Assembly: GCA_963589785.1 (NCBI GenBank)
Contig: CAVAMJ010000004.1
Span: 62,001 to 126,000 of the forward strand
DNA length: 64,000 bases
Source: SIG603 sp963589785
GTDB taxonomy: Bacteria; Bacillota; Clostridia; Oscillospirales; Acutalibacteraceae
Direction of reading: 5' to 3'
Of the stretch, positions 16,192 to 24,931 are shown piece after piece (positions within the stretch are counted from its first letter, which is position 1; each line of letters starts with the position of its first letter). The translations under genes and the position numbers were made by a program. Below the pieces are notes generated by a model that saw nothing but the letters and a program-made list of their open reading frames with translations, was not told the origin of the DNA and ran no database searches.

Positions 16192-18315
16192 ATGGCAAGA
16201 GAAGTTTCACTGGAAATGACCAGAAATATCGGTATCATGGCTCACATCGATGCCGGTAAAACTACTACAACCGAAAGAATCCTTTATTATACAGGCGTTA
16301 ACTATAAGATCGGTGAGACACATGAAGGTGCCGCAACAATGGACTGGATGGCTCAGGAGCAGGAGCGTGGTATCACTATCACATCCGCTGCTACAACTTG
16401 CTACTGGTCACATACCGACCTCGTAAATGCCGGCGATAAGAAGGAAATTGCAAAGAACAGACACAGAATCAACATCATCGATACCCCCGGCCACGTTGAC
16501 TTCACAGTTGAGGTTCAGCGTTCACTGAGAGTTCTCGACGGTTCCGTTACTGTTTTCTGCGCAAAGGGCGGCGTTGAGCCACAGTCCGAGACAGTTTGGA
16601 GACAGGCTGAGGAATATCATGTTCCGAGAATGGCTTTTGTCAACAAAATGGACATCATGGGTGCAGACTTCTACAGAGTTGTACAGATGATGAAGGACAG
16701 ACTCAAGTGTAATGCTGTTCCGATTCAGCTTCCTATCGGCGCTGAGGATACTTTTAAGGGTATCATCGACCTCGTCGAGATGAAAGCTTACATCTACTAC
16801 GATGACCTCGGAAAGGATATTCGTTGTGAGGATATTCCTGAGGATATGGTAGAGATTTCCAATAAGTATCACGAAGAGCTCATCGAGCACGTTGCCGAGA
16901 TGGACGAGGACCTCATGATGCTTTACCTCGAGGGTGAAGAGATTCCTCAGAGCGACATCAAGAGAGTTATCCGTCAGTCCACTATCAACAACACAATGGT
17001 TCCTGTTACATGCGGTACAGCATACAGAAACAAGGGTGTTCAGAAGCTTCTTGACGCTATCGTTGACTACATGCCGTCTCCAATCGACGTTCCTGCTATC
17101 AAGGGTGTAAATCCTGAGACAGAGGAAGAAGAAGAGAGACATTCAAGTGATGAAGAGCCGTTTGCAGCTCTCGCATTTAAGATTGCAACAGACCCGTTCG
17201 TCGGTAAGCTCGCATTCTTCCGTGTTTACTCCGGAACACTCGAGGCCGGCACTCAGGTCTATAACTGCAACAAGGACAACAAGGAGCGTATCGGACGTAT
17301 CGTTCAGATGCACGCTAACCAGAGAAAGGATATCGAGAAGGTTTACGCAGGTGATATCGCAGCTGCTGTTGGTCTTAAGAACACAACAACAGGTGATACT
17401 CTTTGCGACGAGAACCACCCAATCATCCTCGAGTCCATGAACTTCCCTGATCCTGTTATCCGTGTTGCTATCGAGCCTAAGACTAAGGCTGCACAGGAGA
17501 AGATGGGCATTGCCCTCGCAAAGCTTGCTGAAGAGGATCCTACCTTTAAGGCATACACAGACGAGGAGACAGGCCAGACTATCATCGCTGGTATGGGTGA
17601 GCTTCACCTCGAGATCATCGTTGACAGACTTTTCCGTGAGTTCAAGGTTGAGGCTAATGTAGGTAAGCCACAGGTTGCTTACAAGGAAACAATCCTCTCC
17701 AACTCCGATGTTGACTGCAAGTATGCACGTCAGTCCGGTGGTAAGGGTCAGTACGGTCACGTTAAGATCAGACTTGAGCCGAACCCGGGCAAGGGCTACG
17801 AGTTCGTTAACGCTGTTGTTGGTGGATCTGTTCCGAAGGAATACATTCCTGCTGTTGACGCAGGTATCCAGGGTGCTATGCAGTCCGGTGTTGTAGCTGG
17901 TTACAACGTTGTTGACTGTAAGGTAACACTTTATGATGGATCTTATCATGAGGTTGACTCCTCCGAAATGGCCTTTAAGATTGCCGGTTCTATGGCATTC
18001 AAGGAGGCTATGGGCAAGGCTAAGCCGGTTCTCATGGAGCCTATCATGAAGGTTGTTGTTACAACACCTGAGGAATACATGGGCGATGTTATCGGTGACC
18101 TTAACTCCAGACGTGGTATGATCCAGTCCATGGAGGCTATCACAGGCGGTCAGCAGATCACAGCTCAGGTTCCGCTTTCAGAGATGTTCGGTTACGCTAC
18201 AGACATGCGTTCCAAGACACAGGGCCGTGGTGCTTATGTCATGGAGCCGGATACCTATGCAGAGGTTCCGAAGTCTGTTGCTGAGGGCATCATTTCCGAG
18301 AGAAGCAAGAAGTAA
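16192..18315 (+). CDS. fusA: Elongation factor G
   Basis: 707 residues. G1 AHIDAGKT, the G2 switch with ERGITITSAATT, G3 DTPGHVDF, G4 NKMD and G5 are all present in the first about 280 residues, followed by domains II-V with the typical IV loop (ARQSGGKGQYGHVKI). It catalyses translocation and, with RRF, ribosome recycling. AGGAGG precedes the ATG. A stable stem-loop and a separate promoter follow before tuf. Confidence 0.98.
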   Translation: MAREVSLEMTRNIGIMAHIDAGKTTTTERILYYTGVNYKIGETHEGAATMDWMAQEQERGITITSAATTCYWSHTDLVNAGDKKEIAKNRHRINIIDTPGHVDFTVEVQRSLRVLDGSVTVFCAKGGVEPQSETVWRQAEEYHVPRMAFVNKMDIMGADFYRVVQMMKDRLKCNAVPIQLPIGAEDTFKGIIDLVEMKAYIYYDDLGKDIRCEDIPEDMVEISNKYHEELIEHVAEMDEDLMMLYLEGEEIPQSDIKRVIRQSTINNTMVPVTCGTAYRNKGVQKLLDAIVDYMPSPIDVPAIKGVNPETEEEEERHSSDEEPFAALAFKIATDPFVGKLAFFRVYSGTLEAGTQVYNCNKDNKERIGRIVQMHANQRKDIEKVYAGDIAAAVGLKNTTTGDTLCDENHPIILESMNFPDPVIRVAIEPKTKAAQEKMGIALAKLAEEDPTFKAYTDEETGQTIIAGMGELHLEIIVDRLFREFKVEANVGKPQVAYKETILSNSDVDCKYARQSGGKGQYGHVKIRLEPNPGKGYEFVNAVVGGSVPKEYIPAVDAGIQGAMQSGVVAGYNVVDCKVTLYDGSYHEVDSSEMAFKIAGSMAFKEAMGKAKPVLMEPIMKVVVTTPEEYMGDVIGDLNSRRGMIQSMEAITGGQQITAQVPLSEMFGYATDMRSKTQGRGAYVMEPDTYAEVPKSVAEGIISERSKK

Positions 18316-18343
18316 TCAAGACTTTTTGAGAGAAAATATTTAT

Positions 18344-18387
18344 TATCCGAGCTTTCGTGAGGTACGCCTTACGAAAGCCTGCGGATA
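18344..18387 (+). other. Stable stem-loop in the fusA-tuf spacer
   Basis: GCTTTCGTGAGG pairs with CCTTACGAAAGC (one G.U) around a TACG loop, within an outer TATCCG/CGGATA helix. No T-run follows, so it is not a normal terminator. A processing or mRNA 3'-end protecting structure is more likely. Confidence 0.6.
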
Positions 18388-18399
18388 TAAAAATAAAGC

Positions 18400-18427
18400 T
18401 TGATTTTTCGCATTATTGTGGTAAAAT
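18400..18427 (+). promoter_or_regulatory. tuf promoter
   Basis: TTGATT, 16 nt, TAAAAT with extended -10 (TGG upstream). It allows tuf to be expressed apart from the str operon. Confidence 0.6.
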
Positions 18428-18483
18428 TAAGCTAACAGTTTTAATTACTTGAATTATTTTGACTATTAAGGGAGGCAATTCCA

Positions 18484-19686
18484 ATGGCAAAACAGAAATT
18501 TGAAAGAAATAAGCCACACGTTAACATTGGTACTATCGGCCACGTTGACCACGGCAAGACTACACTTACAGCTGCTATCACAAAGGTTCTTTCCTTCAAG
18601 GGACAGGCTGCTTTCGAGGATTATTCCATGATCGATAAGGCTCCTGAGGAGAGAGAGCGTGGTATCACAATCAACACAGCTCACGTTGAGTACGAGACAG
18701 ACAAGAGACATTACGCTCACGTTGACTGCCCAGGCCATGCTGACTATGTTAAGAACATGATCACTGGTGCTGCTCAGATGGACGGTGCTATCCTCGTTGT
18801 TTCCGCTGCTGACGGTCCTATGCCTCAGACAAGAGAGCACATCCTTCTTTCCAGACAGGTTGGTGTTCCTTACATCGTTGTTTTCATGAACAAGGCTGAC
18901 CAGGTTGATGACGAAGAGCTCATGGATCTCGTCGAGATGGAGATCAGAGACCTCCTCAACGAGTATGAGTTCCCGGGTGATGACATTCCGATCATTAAGG
19001 GTTCTGCTCTTAAGGCTCTCGAGTCCACATCCACAGACGTTAACGCTCCTGAGTATGCTCCGATCCTCGAGCTCATGGATGCTGTTGATGCTTACATCCC
19101 AACTCCTGAGAGAAAAGCTGACCTTCCGTTCCTTATGCCTGTTGAGGATGTTTTCACAATCACAGGTCGTGGAACAGTTGCTACAGGTAGAGTTGAGCGT
19201 GGACAGATCAAGATGAACGAGACAGTTGAGATCGTTGGTCTTTCTGACGAGAAGAAGTCAACAGTTGTTACAGGTATCGAGATGTTCAGAAAGCTCCTCG
19301 ATTACGCTGAGGCTGGTGATAACATCGGTACTCTTCTCCGTGGTGTTCAGAGAAACGAGATCGAAAGAGGCCAGGTTCTTGCTAAGCCGGGTTCAATTCA
19401 CCCACACACAAAGTTCAAGGGTCAGGTTTACGTTCTTACTAAGGACGAGGGTGGCCGTCATACTCCATTCTTCAACAACTACAGACCTCAGTTCTATTTC
19501 AGAACAACAGACGTTACAGGTGTTATCAACCTTCCTGAGGGAACAGAGATGTGCATGCCTGGTGATAACGTTGTTATGGACGTTGAGCTCATCACACCAA
19601 TCGCTATCGAAGAGGGACTCCGTTTCGCTATCCGTGAGGGTGGTAGAACAGTTGGTTCCGGTGTTGTTACAGCTATCAACGAGTAA
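18484..19686 (+). CDS. tuf: Elongation factor Tu
   Basis: 400 residues. G1 GHVDHGKT, the effector region with ERGITINTAHVEYET, G3 DCPGHADY and G4 NKAD are all present, followed by the two beta-barrel domains (GRGTVATGRVERG). Delivers aminoacyl-tRNA to the ribosome. Strong GGGAGG site before the ATG and highly biased codons. The FMN aptamer of ribU begins only about 20 nt after its stop, with no terminator of its own in between. Confidence 0.98.
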   Translation: MAKQKFERNKPHVNIGTIGHVDHGKTTLTAAITKVLSFKGQAAFEDYSMIDKAPEERERGITINTAHVEYETDKRHYAHVDCPGHADYVKNMITGAAQMDGAILVVSAADGPMPQTREHILLSRQVGVPYIVVFMNKADQVDDEELMDLVEMEIRDLLNEYEFPGDDIPIIKGSALKALESTSTDVNAPEYAPILELMDAVDAYIPTPERKADLPFLMPVEDVFTITGRGTVATGRVERGQIKMNETVEIVGLSDEKKSTVVTGIEMFRKLLDYAEAGDNIGTLLRGVQRNEIERGQVLAKPGSIHPHTKFKGQVYVLTKDEGGRHTPFFNNYRPQFYFRTTDVTGVINLPEGTEMCMPGDNVVMDVELITPIAIEEGLRFAIREGGRTVGSGVVTAINE

Positions 19687-19706
19687 TTCGTAACTTCACA
19701 GACATT

Positions 19707-19878
19707 TTTTCGGGGCGGGGCGCAATTCCCCACCGGCGGTATAGTCCGCGACCTCCTTTGGAGCTGATCAGGTGTGATTCCTGAACCGACGGTATAGTCC
19801 GGATGATAGAAGAAATGCAAGTATATCCCAACGATATAATTGGTATTTAGCCCCGTAGATTATTCTACGGGGCTTTTT
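19707..19878 (+). ncRNA. FMN riboswitch (RFN element) with terminator
   Basis: The aptamer (19707 to about 19816) follows the RFN consensus: CGGGGCGGGG, CACCGGCGGTATAGTCCGCG, CTGATCAGGTGTGATTCCTGA, CCGACGGTATAGTCCGGATG. A strong terminator follows: GCCCCGTAGA (19850-19859), loop TTAT, TCTACGGGGC, five T's. FMN binding should favour termination and so switch off the riboflavin importer downstream. Confidence 0.96.
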
Positions 19879-19956
19879 GCTTATTTTGTTTCGTTATTTG
19901 CGTTTCGTTTATCGGTTATTTTAAAAATTAAGATTAATTATAAGGAGAATGCAAAA

Positions 19957-20559
19957 ATGAAAACAAAAAGCAATACTAATATCAAATTCCTGGTTCTTTC
20001 CGCTATGCTCGGTGCACTCGCATTTGCACTCATGTTTGTTGATTTCTCGGTACCATTTATGCCGGCTTTCATCAAAATGGATGTGTCTGATTTACCCGCA
20101 CTCATCGGTGCGATCACAATGGGCCCTGTTTCGGGTGTCGTAATCGAGCTTTTAAAGAACCTTCTTTCACTCTTAATCAGAGGAACAACCACCGGTTATG
20201 TAGGTGAGCTTTCAAACTTTATGCTTGGCTGCCTCTTCGTAATTCCTGCAGGACTTATCTATAAGTCCAAGAAAACTCAGCAGGCAGCAGTTCTTGCAGC
20301 ACTTGTCGGCGCACTTGTAATGGGACTCGGTAGCTTCTTCACGAACTACTACCTTGTTTACCCAATCTACTACAATTTCATGCCGAAAGACGCTATTCTT
20401 CAGGCTTACCAGGCTATCTTCCCGGGCGTGAAGTCTATAGCTCAGTGCTTGTGGGTTTTCAACGTACCGTTTACTTTCGTTAAGGGTATGCTTTCGACAG
20501 TTGTTTTGGCTGTTGTTTATAAGCCGCTCAAGCCTGTCATCAAAGCAAGAGTTTATTAA
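19957..20559 (+). CDS. ribU: Riboflavin ECF transporter S component
   Basis: 200 residues with about six membrane helices. The features fit RibU: an early helix LSAMLGALAFALMFVDFSVPFMPAFIKMD, with the Asp-rich loop VSDLPALIGAITMGPVSG, the ELLKNLLSL segment and GELSNFMLG. It binds riboflavin and works with the ECF energising module, which is not in this window. The start ATG has AAGGAG upstream. Control by the FMN riboswitch supports the substrate assignment. Confidence 0.93.
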   Translation: MKTKSNTNIKFLVLSAMLGALAFALMFVDFSVPFMPAFIKMDVSDLPALIGAITMGPVSGVVIELLKNLLSLLIRGTTTGYVGELSNFMLGCLFVIPAGLIYKSKKTQQAAVLAALVGALVMGLGSFFTNYYLVYPIYYNFMPKDAILQAYQAIFPGVKSIAQCLWVFNVPFTFVKGMLSTVVLAVVYKPLKPVIKARVY

Positions 20560-20608
20560 GAGTTAGAAATTTTGACTTTTTAAAAATTCAATATAGAATT
20601 TAGAGAAC

Positions 20609-20650
20609 AATCTCCGTCGGCACTTTTTGTATGTTTGACGGAGATTTTTT
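20609..20650 (+). terminator. Terminator after ribU
   Basis: AATCTCCGTC pairs with GACGGAGATT over ten bases, 18-nt loop, followed by T's. Confidence 0.8.
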
Positions 20651-20958
20651 GTGCTCAAAATAACGGCAAATTGATGAATAAAATTATTTTAAAAAATTTT
20701 TTGAGTTATTTTTTGCAAGATTTGAAGTTTGATATTAATTTAAATATTCAATTTCGGCACATATGTGAATAATCTATGACACAGATTGCAATTTTCTTTG
20801 AATTTTGAGGTGGGTTCCACCCTCAATTGAAGTATGACCGATAGTCAATTTCACGCACTCAAAACTGGTAGCACTTTAAGGCGTCAAAATCAGAATTATG
20901 ACCGTGAGTTTTATTCAAAATTGCCTGTTTTAAGCCATTTTCTGCCGTTTTGGAGGGG
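20651..20958. other. Gap without a recognised gene
   Basis: No supported coding region. A hairpin at 20805-20826 (TTGAGGTGG with CCACCCTCAA, one bulge, loop GTTC) has no T-run. The string ATGACCG occurs twice, at 20834 and 20898. On the minus strand the piece from about 20910 to 20780 shows short broken reading frames that could be a decayed gene, but I cannot name it. Confidence 0.35.
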
Positions 20959-20987
20959 TTGACAAGTTCCGGATTAGGTGTTATTAT
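20959..20987 (+). promoter_or_regulatory. Promoter of the 41-aa peptide gene
   Basis: TTGACA, 17 nt, TATTAT. The leader of about 108 nt begins with a hairpin, GAGGACA (21001-21007) with TGTCCTC (21021-21027). Confidence 0.75.
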
Positions 20988-21101
20988 TTGCTTGTCAGTT
21001 GAGGACAGAACAAATACAAATGTCCTCGCATAAAATACATTATTTGCATATCTTATGATTAATTCATATAGACAAATCTAAGTTAACGGAGGAAATTCAC
21101 T

Positions 21102-21227
21102 ATGAAAAAGATTGCTAATTTATTTAAGAAGTCCACACTTGAGAGAGTTTATGTTAGAAGATCTCACAAGATGAGCAATGCCGAGCTCGTTAACACAGGA
21201 TTCGGCTGCTCTTACATCAGATTCTGA
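21102..21227 (+). CDS. Small peptide of 41 residues, possible secreted or modified peptide precursor
   Basis: The gene is a complete unit of its own: near-consensus promoter, hairpin-bearing leader, AACGGAGGAAA before the ATG, 41 codons, and a 14-bp-stem terminator 36 nt after the stop. The product begins MKKIANLFKKSTLERVYVRR (basic, amphipathic) and ends with a neutral tail NTGFGCSYIRF holding its only Cys. A basic leader and a short Gly/Cys/aromatic tail is what RiPP or signalling-peptide precursors can look like, yet no modifying enzyme, peptidase or exporter adjoins it. A small regulatory protein is equally possible. I recognise no family. Confidence 0.7.
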   Translation: MKKIANLFKKSTLERVYVRRSHKMSNAELVNTGFGCSYIRF

Positions 21228-21263
21228 TTTTAACCTCATCAAACCGATGTATGAAAATTACAA

Positions 21264-21300
21264 AAATAAGCTGCAGAGATAATCTGCGGCTTATTTTTAT
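21264..21300 (+). terminator. Terminator of the peptide gene
   Basis: AAATAAGCTGCAGA pairs with TCTGCGGCTTATTT (14 bp, one G.U), loop GATAA, followed by a T-rich run. Confidence 0.85.
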
Positions 21301-21318
21301 TTTATCCTATTTTTAGTG

Positions 21319-21347
21319 TTGAAATGCATGGACATTAGTGCTATTAT
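21319..21347 (+). promoter_or_regulatory. Promoter of the Gfo/Idh/MocA gene
   Basis: TTGAAA, 17 nt, TATTAT. It starts directly after the peptide gene's terminator. Confidence 0.7.
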
Positions 21348-21400
21348 GCATTCAGATTTGTGTATACAAGAGTTTTGACTTAAAAAGGAAGGAATGTATA

Positions 21401-22693
21401 ATGAAAGCACCAATTACATTTGCAATTGCCGGTTTCGGCTCAAGAGGAAGCACATATGCTTCCATGGCAGAGTTATATCCTGAGAAAATCAAGGTTGTAG
21501 CTGTTGCCGATATTGTCCCGGAAAAGGTGGAACAGGCTAAGAAGCTTTATAATATTGCTGACGATATGTGTTTCTCAAGCGCAGAGGAGATGCTCGCTAA
21601 GCCTAAGCTTGCCGATGTCGTATGCATCTGCACTATGGACAGACAGCACGTTGACGAGGGCGTAATGGCTCTTGAGAAGGGATATGATATTGTTCTCGAA
21701 AAGCCTATAAGCCCCGATCTTCACAAGTGCCAGGAGCTTCTCGAGGCGGCAAAGGGAAAGAATAACAGAATTATCGTCTGCCATGTTTTGAGATACACGG
21801 CATTCTATAATAAGCTCTATGATTTAATTCATGACGGCAGAGTGGGAGATGTTGTAAGTGTTACAGCTAACGAGAATGTCGCTTATTGGCATCAGGCTCA
21901 TTCGTTCGTCAGAGGCAACTGGAGAAACTCCAAGCTTTCAAGCCCGATGATTCTCCAGAAGTGTTGTCACGATATGGATATTCTTCTTTGGCTCACAGGC
22001 AAGACCTGCAAGAGAATTTCTTCGTTCGGTTCAACTCACCTTTTCAAGAAGGAGTGCGCTCCTGAGGGTGCGACACCGTATTGCATGGGCGGATGCAAGG
22101 CAAAGGATAAGTGCGTATTTGATGCAGAGAAGATTTATGTCACAAACGAGGGAACGGGAATTGACCACACCGTAAGCTTTATGAGTGAGGTTCTCGCAAT
22201 CAATCCTACAAGGGAAAAGATTTATGACGCAATCGAGCACGGCCCGTACGGTCGCTGTGTTTACATGTGCGATAACGATGTTGTCGATCATCAGGTTATC
22301 AACATGGAAATGACGGACGGAAGCACGCTTAATTTCACCATGTGCGCATTTACCGATAAGTGCTATCGTTATATCCACATCATGGGTACAGGCGGAGAAA
22401 TCACAGCCGACATGAAGTCAAATATCATCACGGTTGAGACTTTTGGACAGGAGAAGGAAGAAATCGATGTCAAGCTTCTTTCAGCTGACCTTCGCGGTCA
22501 CGGTGGCGGAGACAGCGGCATGATAAGCGAATTTGTCGATATGCTCATCAACGATGAAGAGCCGAACCACAGAACGACAAGTCTTTCAAGAAGCATGGAG
22601 AGCCATTTCATCGCTCTTGCTTCGGAGGAATCGAGACTAAGTGGCGGAAAGGTTATCGATCTTGACGAGTTCAAGACAAAGCAAGCCGACTGA
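21401..22693 (+). CDS. Gfo/Idh/MocA-family oxidoreductase
   Basis: 430 residues. The N-terminal Rossmann fold shows AIAGFGSRGSTYA (dinucleotide binding), and the EKPIS motif near residue 110 holds the conserved Lys of the family. The C-terminal half has a four-cysteine patch (C-x8-C-x3-C-x5-C, about residues 220-240) within an insertion seen in some sugar or cyclitol dehydrogenases; it may bind metal. It should oxidise or reduce a sugar-like substrate with NAD(P), but which is not readable. Start ATG with AAGGAAGGA upstream; monocistronic. Confidence 0.85.
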   Translation: MKAPITFAIAGFGSRGSTYASMAELYPEKIKVVAVADIVPEKVEQAKKLYNIADDMCFSSAEEMLAKPKLADVVCICTMDRQHVDEGVMALEKGYDIVLEKPISPDLHKCQELLEAAKGKNNRIIVCHVLRYTAFYNKLYDLIHDGRVGDVVSVTANENVAYWHQAHSFVRGNWRNSKLSSPMILQKCCHDMDILLWLTGKTCKRISSFGSTHLFKKECAPEGATPYCMGGCKAKDKCVFDAEKIYVTNEGTGIDHTVSFMSEVLAINPTREKIYDAIEHGPYGRCVYMCDNDVVDHQVINMEMTDGSTLNFTMCAFTDKCYRYIHIMGTGGEITADMKSNIITVETFGQEKEEIDVKLLSADLRGHGGGDSGMISEFVDMLINDEEPNHRTTSLSRSMESHFIALASEESRLSGGKVIDLDEFKTKQAD

Positions 22694-22714
22694 TAAATTA
22701 AGAAATTAACAGTG

Positions 22715-22748
22715 AAAAGCTCTCTGCTTACTATGGCAGAGAGCTTTT
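22715..22748 (+). terminator. Terminator
   Basis: AAAAGCTCTCTGC pairs with GCAGAGAGCTTTT around TTACTATG. Confidence 0.8.
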
Positions 22749-22863
22749 GAATTTGGTTTAAATAACTCTTTGTATATGTAATAAGCAGAGCTTGCGAACA
22801 GTACCAAAAAGGATAAAATATGTATCCAAATGTGAAATTTTATAAAATACTTATTATCAATCC

Positions 22864-22892
22864 TTGCAATATGTCATTAATTATTGTAAAAT
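22864..22892 (+). promoter_or_regulatory. pgi promoter
   Basis: TTGCAA, 17 nt, TAAAAT. The 22749-22863 stretch before it is AT-rich and empty. Confidence 0.6.
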
Positions 22893-22939
22893 GTTTACAA
22901 CTGATAGAGTACAGTCAGGATTGAAAGGAATGGTATATA

Positions 22940-24310
22940 ATGGCTTTAAAGCTTGAAACAGGCTATCTTAAGAATTTTATCGCACCCGATGAATATGAGG
23001 CAATTTCCGCTCAGGTTAAGAGCGCTCATGATCTTCTTGCTTCCGGCAAGGGCCCGGGCAGCGACTTCCTCGGTTGGATGACACTTCCGACAGACTACGA
23101 CAAGGAAGAGTTTGCAAGAATTAAGACTGCAGCTAAGAAAATTCAGGATTCCTGTGATGTTTTCATCGTTATCGGTATTGGTGGATCTTACCTCGGAGCA
23201 AGAGCAGCTATCGAGTTTATGAAATCCGATAAGTACAACGACCTTCGCAAGGGCACACCTGCTATTTACTACGCAGGAAACTCACTTTCCTCAACTCATC
23301 TTCACGAGCTTCGTGAGATTTGCGAGGGCAAGGATGTTTGCATTAATATGATTTCCAAATCCGGTACTACAACCGAGCCGGCAATCGCATTCAGAATTTT
23401 CCGTGAGCTTCTCGAGGAGAAGTACGGCAAAGAGGGTGCAAGAGAAAGAATCTTCTGCACAACCGACAGAGCAAAGGGAACACTTAAGCACTTAGCCGAC
23501 AAGGAAGGCTACGAGACCTTCGTTGTTCCGGATGACGTCGGAGGCAGATTCTCCGTTTTAACAGCAGTCGGACTTCTTCCGATAGCCGTTGCGGGCATTG
23601 ATATTGATGCTCTCATGGAGGGTGCAAGATTCGCTCAGAATAAGTACGTAGACCCCGATATCATGCATAACGATTGCTATCTTTATGCCGCTATCAGAAA
23701 TATCCTTTACAGAAAGCACAAGGGAATAGAGGTTCTTGTTTCCTATTCACCGAGATTCACTCTTATGAACGAGTGGTGGAAGCAGCTCTTCGGCGAGTCC
23801 GAGGGTAAGAACGGCAGAGGAATTTATCCTTCATCCTGCGTATTCTCAACCGACCTTCACTCTTTGGGTCAGTTCATGCAGGAGGGTTCAAGAACCATGT
23901 TCGAGACAACCGTTCTCTTTGACAAGAGATCAAGAGACTTTGTCATCGGCAACGACCCTGAGAATGTTGACGGACTCAACTTCCTCGAGGGCAAGAAGAT
24001 GTCTTGGGTCAACAAGATGGCTTTTGAGGCAACTGTTCTCGCTCACACAGAGGGCGGAGTACCACAGATCGTTCTCGAGTGTCCTGACTTCACAGAGCAT
24101 ACTCTCGGTGAGATAATCTATTTCTTCGAGAAGGCTTGTGCAATCAGCGGTTATCTTCTCGCTGTCAACCCGTTCAACCAGCCCGGTGTTGAGAACTACA
24201 AGAAGAAAATGTTCGCACTTCTCGGAAAGCCCGGCTACGAGGCAGAGAGAGAGGTTCTTGAGGCACAGATTTCTAAGGCTCAGGAAGAGCTTAAGAGTGT
24301 CGATTTTTAA
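22940..24310 (+). CDS. pgi: Glucose-6-phosphate isomerase
   Basis: 456 residues, the short form usual in Firmicutes. The sugar-phosphate site is in VIGIGGSYLGARAA and MISKSGTTTEPA. The catalytic region includes DDVGGRFSVLTAVGLLP and the Glu of FMQEGSRTMFE, and the C-terminal Lys region GVENYKKKMF is complete. It interconverts glucose-6-P and fructose-6-P in glycolysis. The small P-loop gene lies 44 nt downstream on the same strand. Confidence 0.96.
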   Translation: MALKLETGYLKNFIAPDEYEAISAQVKSAHDLLASGKGPGSDFLGWMTLPTDYDKEEFARIKTAAKKIQDSCDVFIVIGIGGSYLGARAAIEFMKSDKYNDLRKGTPAIYYAGNSLSSTHLHELREICEGKDVCINMISKSGTTTEPAIAFRIFRELLEEKYGKEGARERIFCTTDRAKGTLKHLADKEGYETFVVPDDVGGRFSVLTAVGLLPIAVAGIDIDALMEGARFAQNKYVDPDIMHNDCYLYAAIRNILYRKHKGIEVLVSYSPRFTLMNEWWKQLFGESEGKNGRGIYPSSCVFSTDLHSLGQFMQEGSRTMFETTVLFDKRSRDFVIGNDPENVDGLNFLEGKKMSWVNKMAFEATVLAHTEGGVPQIVLECPDFTEHTLGEIIYFFEKACAISGYLLAVNPFNQPGVENYKKKMFALLGKPGYEAEREVLEAQISKAQEELKSVDF

Positions 24311-24354
24311 GGGATAACCCCCTTTCAAGTAAATACATTTAGGAGGAGCAAATA

Positions 24355-24756
24355 ATGATTACTCTTTTAACAGGAAAAAAAGGTTCAGGAAAAACTAAGA
24401 AGCTCATCGAGCTCGCAAATAAGGCAGCTAGCGAGTCCAAGGGAAACGTTGTTGTTCTCGAGAAGGGCTCTAAGCTCACATATGATATCGCACCGTCAAT
24501 CCGTCTTATCAATGTTGATGATTACAGCGTAAACGGCGAAGCTGGCCTTCAGGGCTTTGTTTGCGGTATCCTCGCAGGCAACTACGACATCACAGATGTT
24601 TTCGTTGATTCTACTCTCAAGGTTATCGACGAGAGCGAGCTTGATGCATTTGTAACAGGTCTCGCACCTGCTGCAAAGGATGTTAATATCGTTCTTCTCG
24701 TTTCTGCAGACGACGCTGACATTCCGTCAAGCCTCACAGATTACATCGCAAAGTAA
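24355..24756 (+). CDS. Small P-loop protein of unknown function
   Basis: 133 residues. It begins MITLLTGKKGSGKTKKLIELAN, so a Walker A motif (GKKGSGKT) stands at residues 7-14. A hydrophobic strand ending in Asp (DITDVFVDST, about 78-87) could be Walker B and a third strand VNIVLLVSA follows. It is about half the size of normal P-loop kinases or ATPases and has no lid or specificity domain. TAGGAGGAG before the ATG suggests strong translation. Probably co-transcribed with pgi. Function unknown. Confidence 0.75.
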   Translation: MITLLTGKKGSGKTKKLIELANKAASESKGNVVVLEKGSKLTYDIAPSIRLINVDDYSVNGEAGLQGFVCGILAGNYDITDVFVDSTLKVIDESELDAFVTGLAPAAKDVNIVLLVSADDADIPSSLTDYIAK

Positions 24757-24774
24757 TCTTACGAAGTAAGACCT

Positions 24775-24806
24775 AATTACCGGCAGGACTTACCCTGTCG
24801 GTAATT
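24775..24806 (+). terminator. Terminator
   Basis: ATTACCGGCAGG pairs with CCTGTCGGTAAT (one G.U), loop ACTTAC, followed by TTTG. Confidence 0.75.
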
Positions 24807-24877
24807 TTGAATATTGCCCGAAGATAAAAATAAGGGAAATTTCTTGAAAAATACGGAAATTAAGCCCTCAATTTTTC

Positions 24878-24906
24878 TTGACAAACGGGCTTAGTGTAAG
24901 TATAAT
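24878..24906 (+). promoter_or_regulatory. Consensus promoter of yceD-rpmF
   Basis: TTGACA, 17 nt, TATAAT: a perfect sigma-A consensus, fitting a ribosomal protein operon. Confidence 0.85.
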
Positions 24907-24931
24907 AGACAAGTACGGTTTGAGGTGACTT

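Noticed and set aside
19840..19956. Upstream extension of RibU
   Set aside because: It would begin inside the riboswitch terminator; the ATG at 19957 has AAGGAG and gives the family N-terminus.
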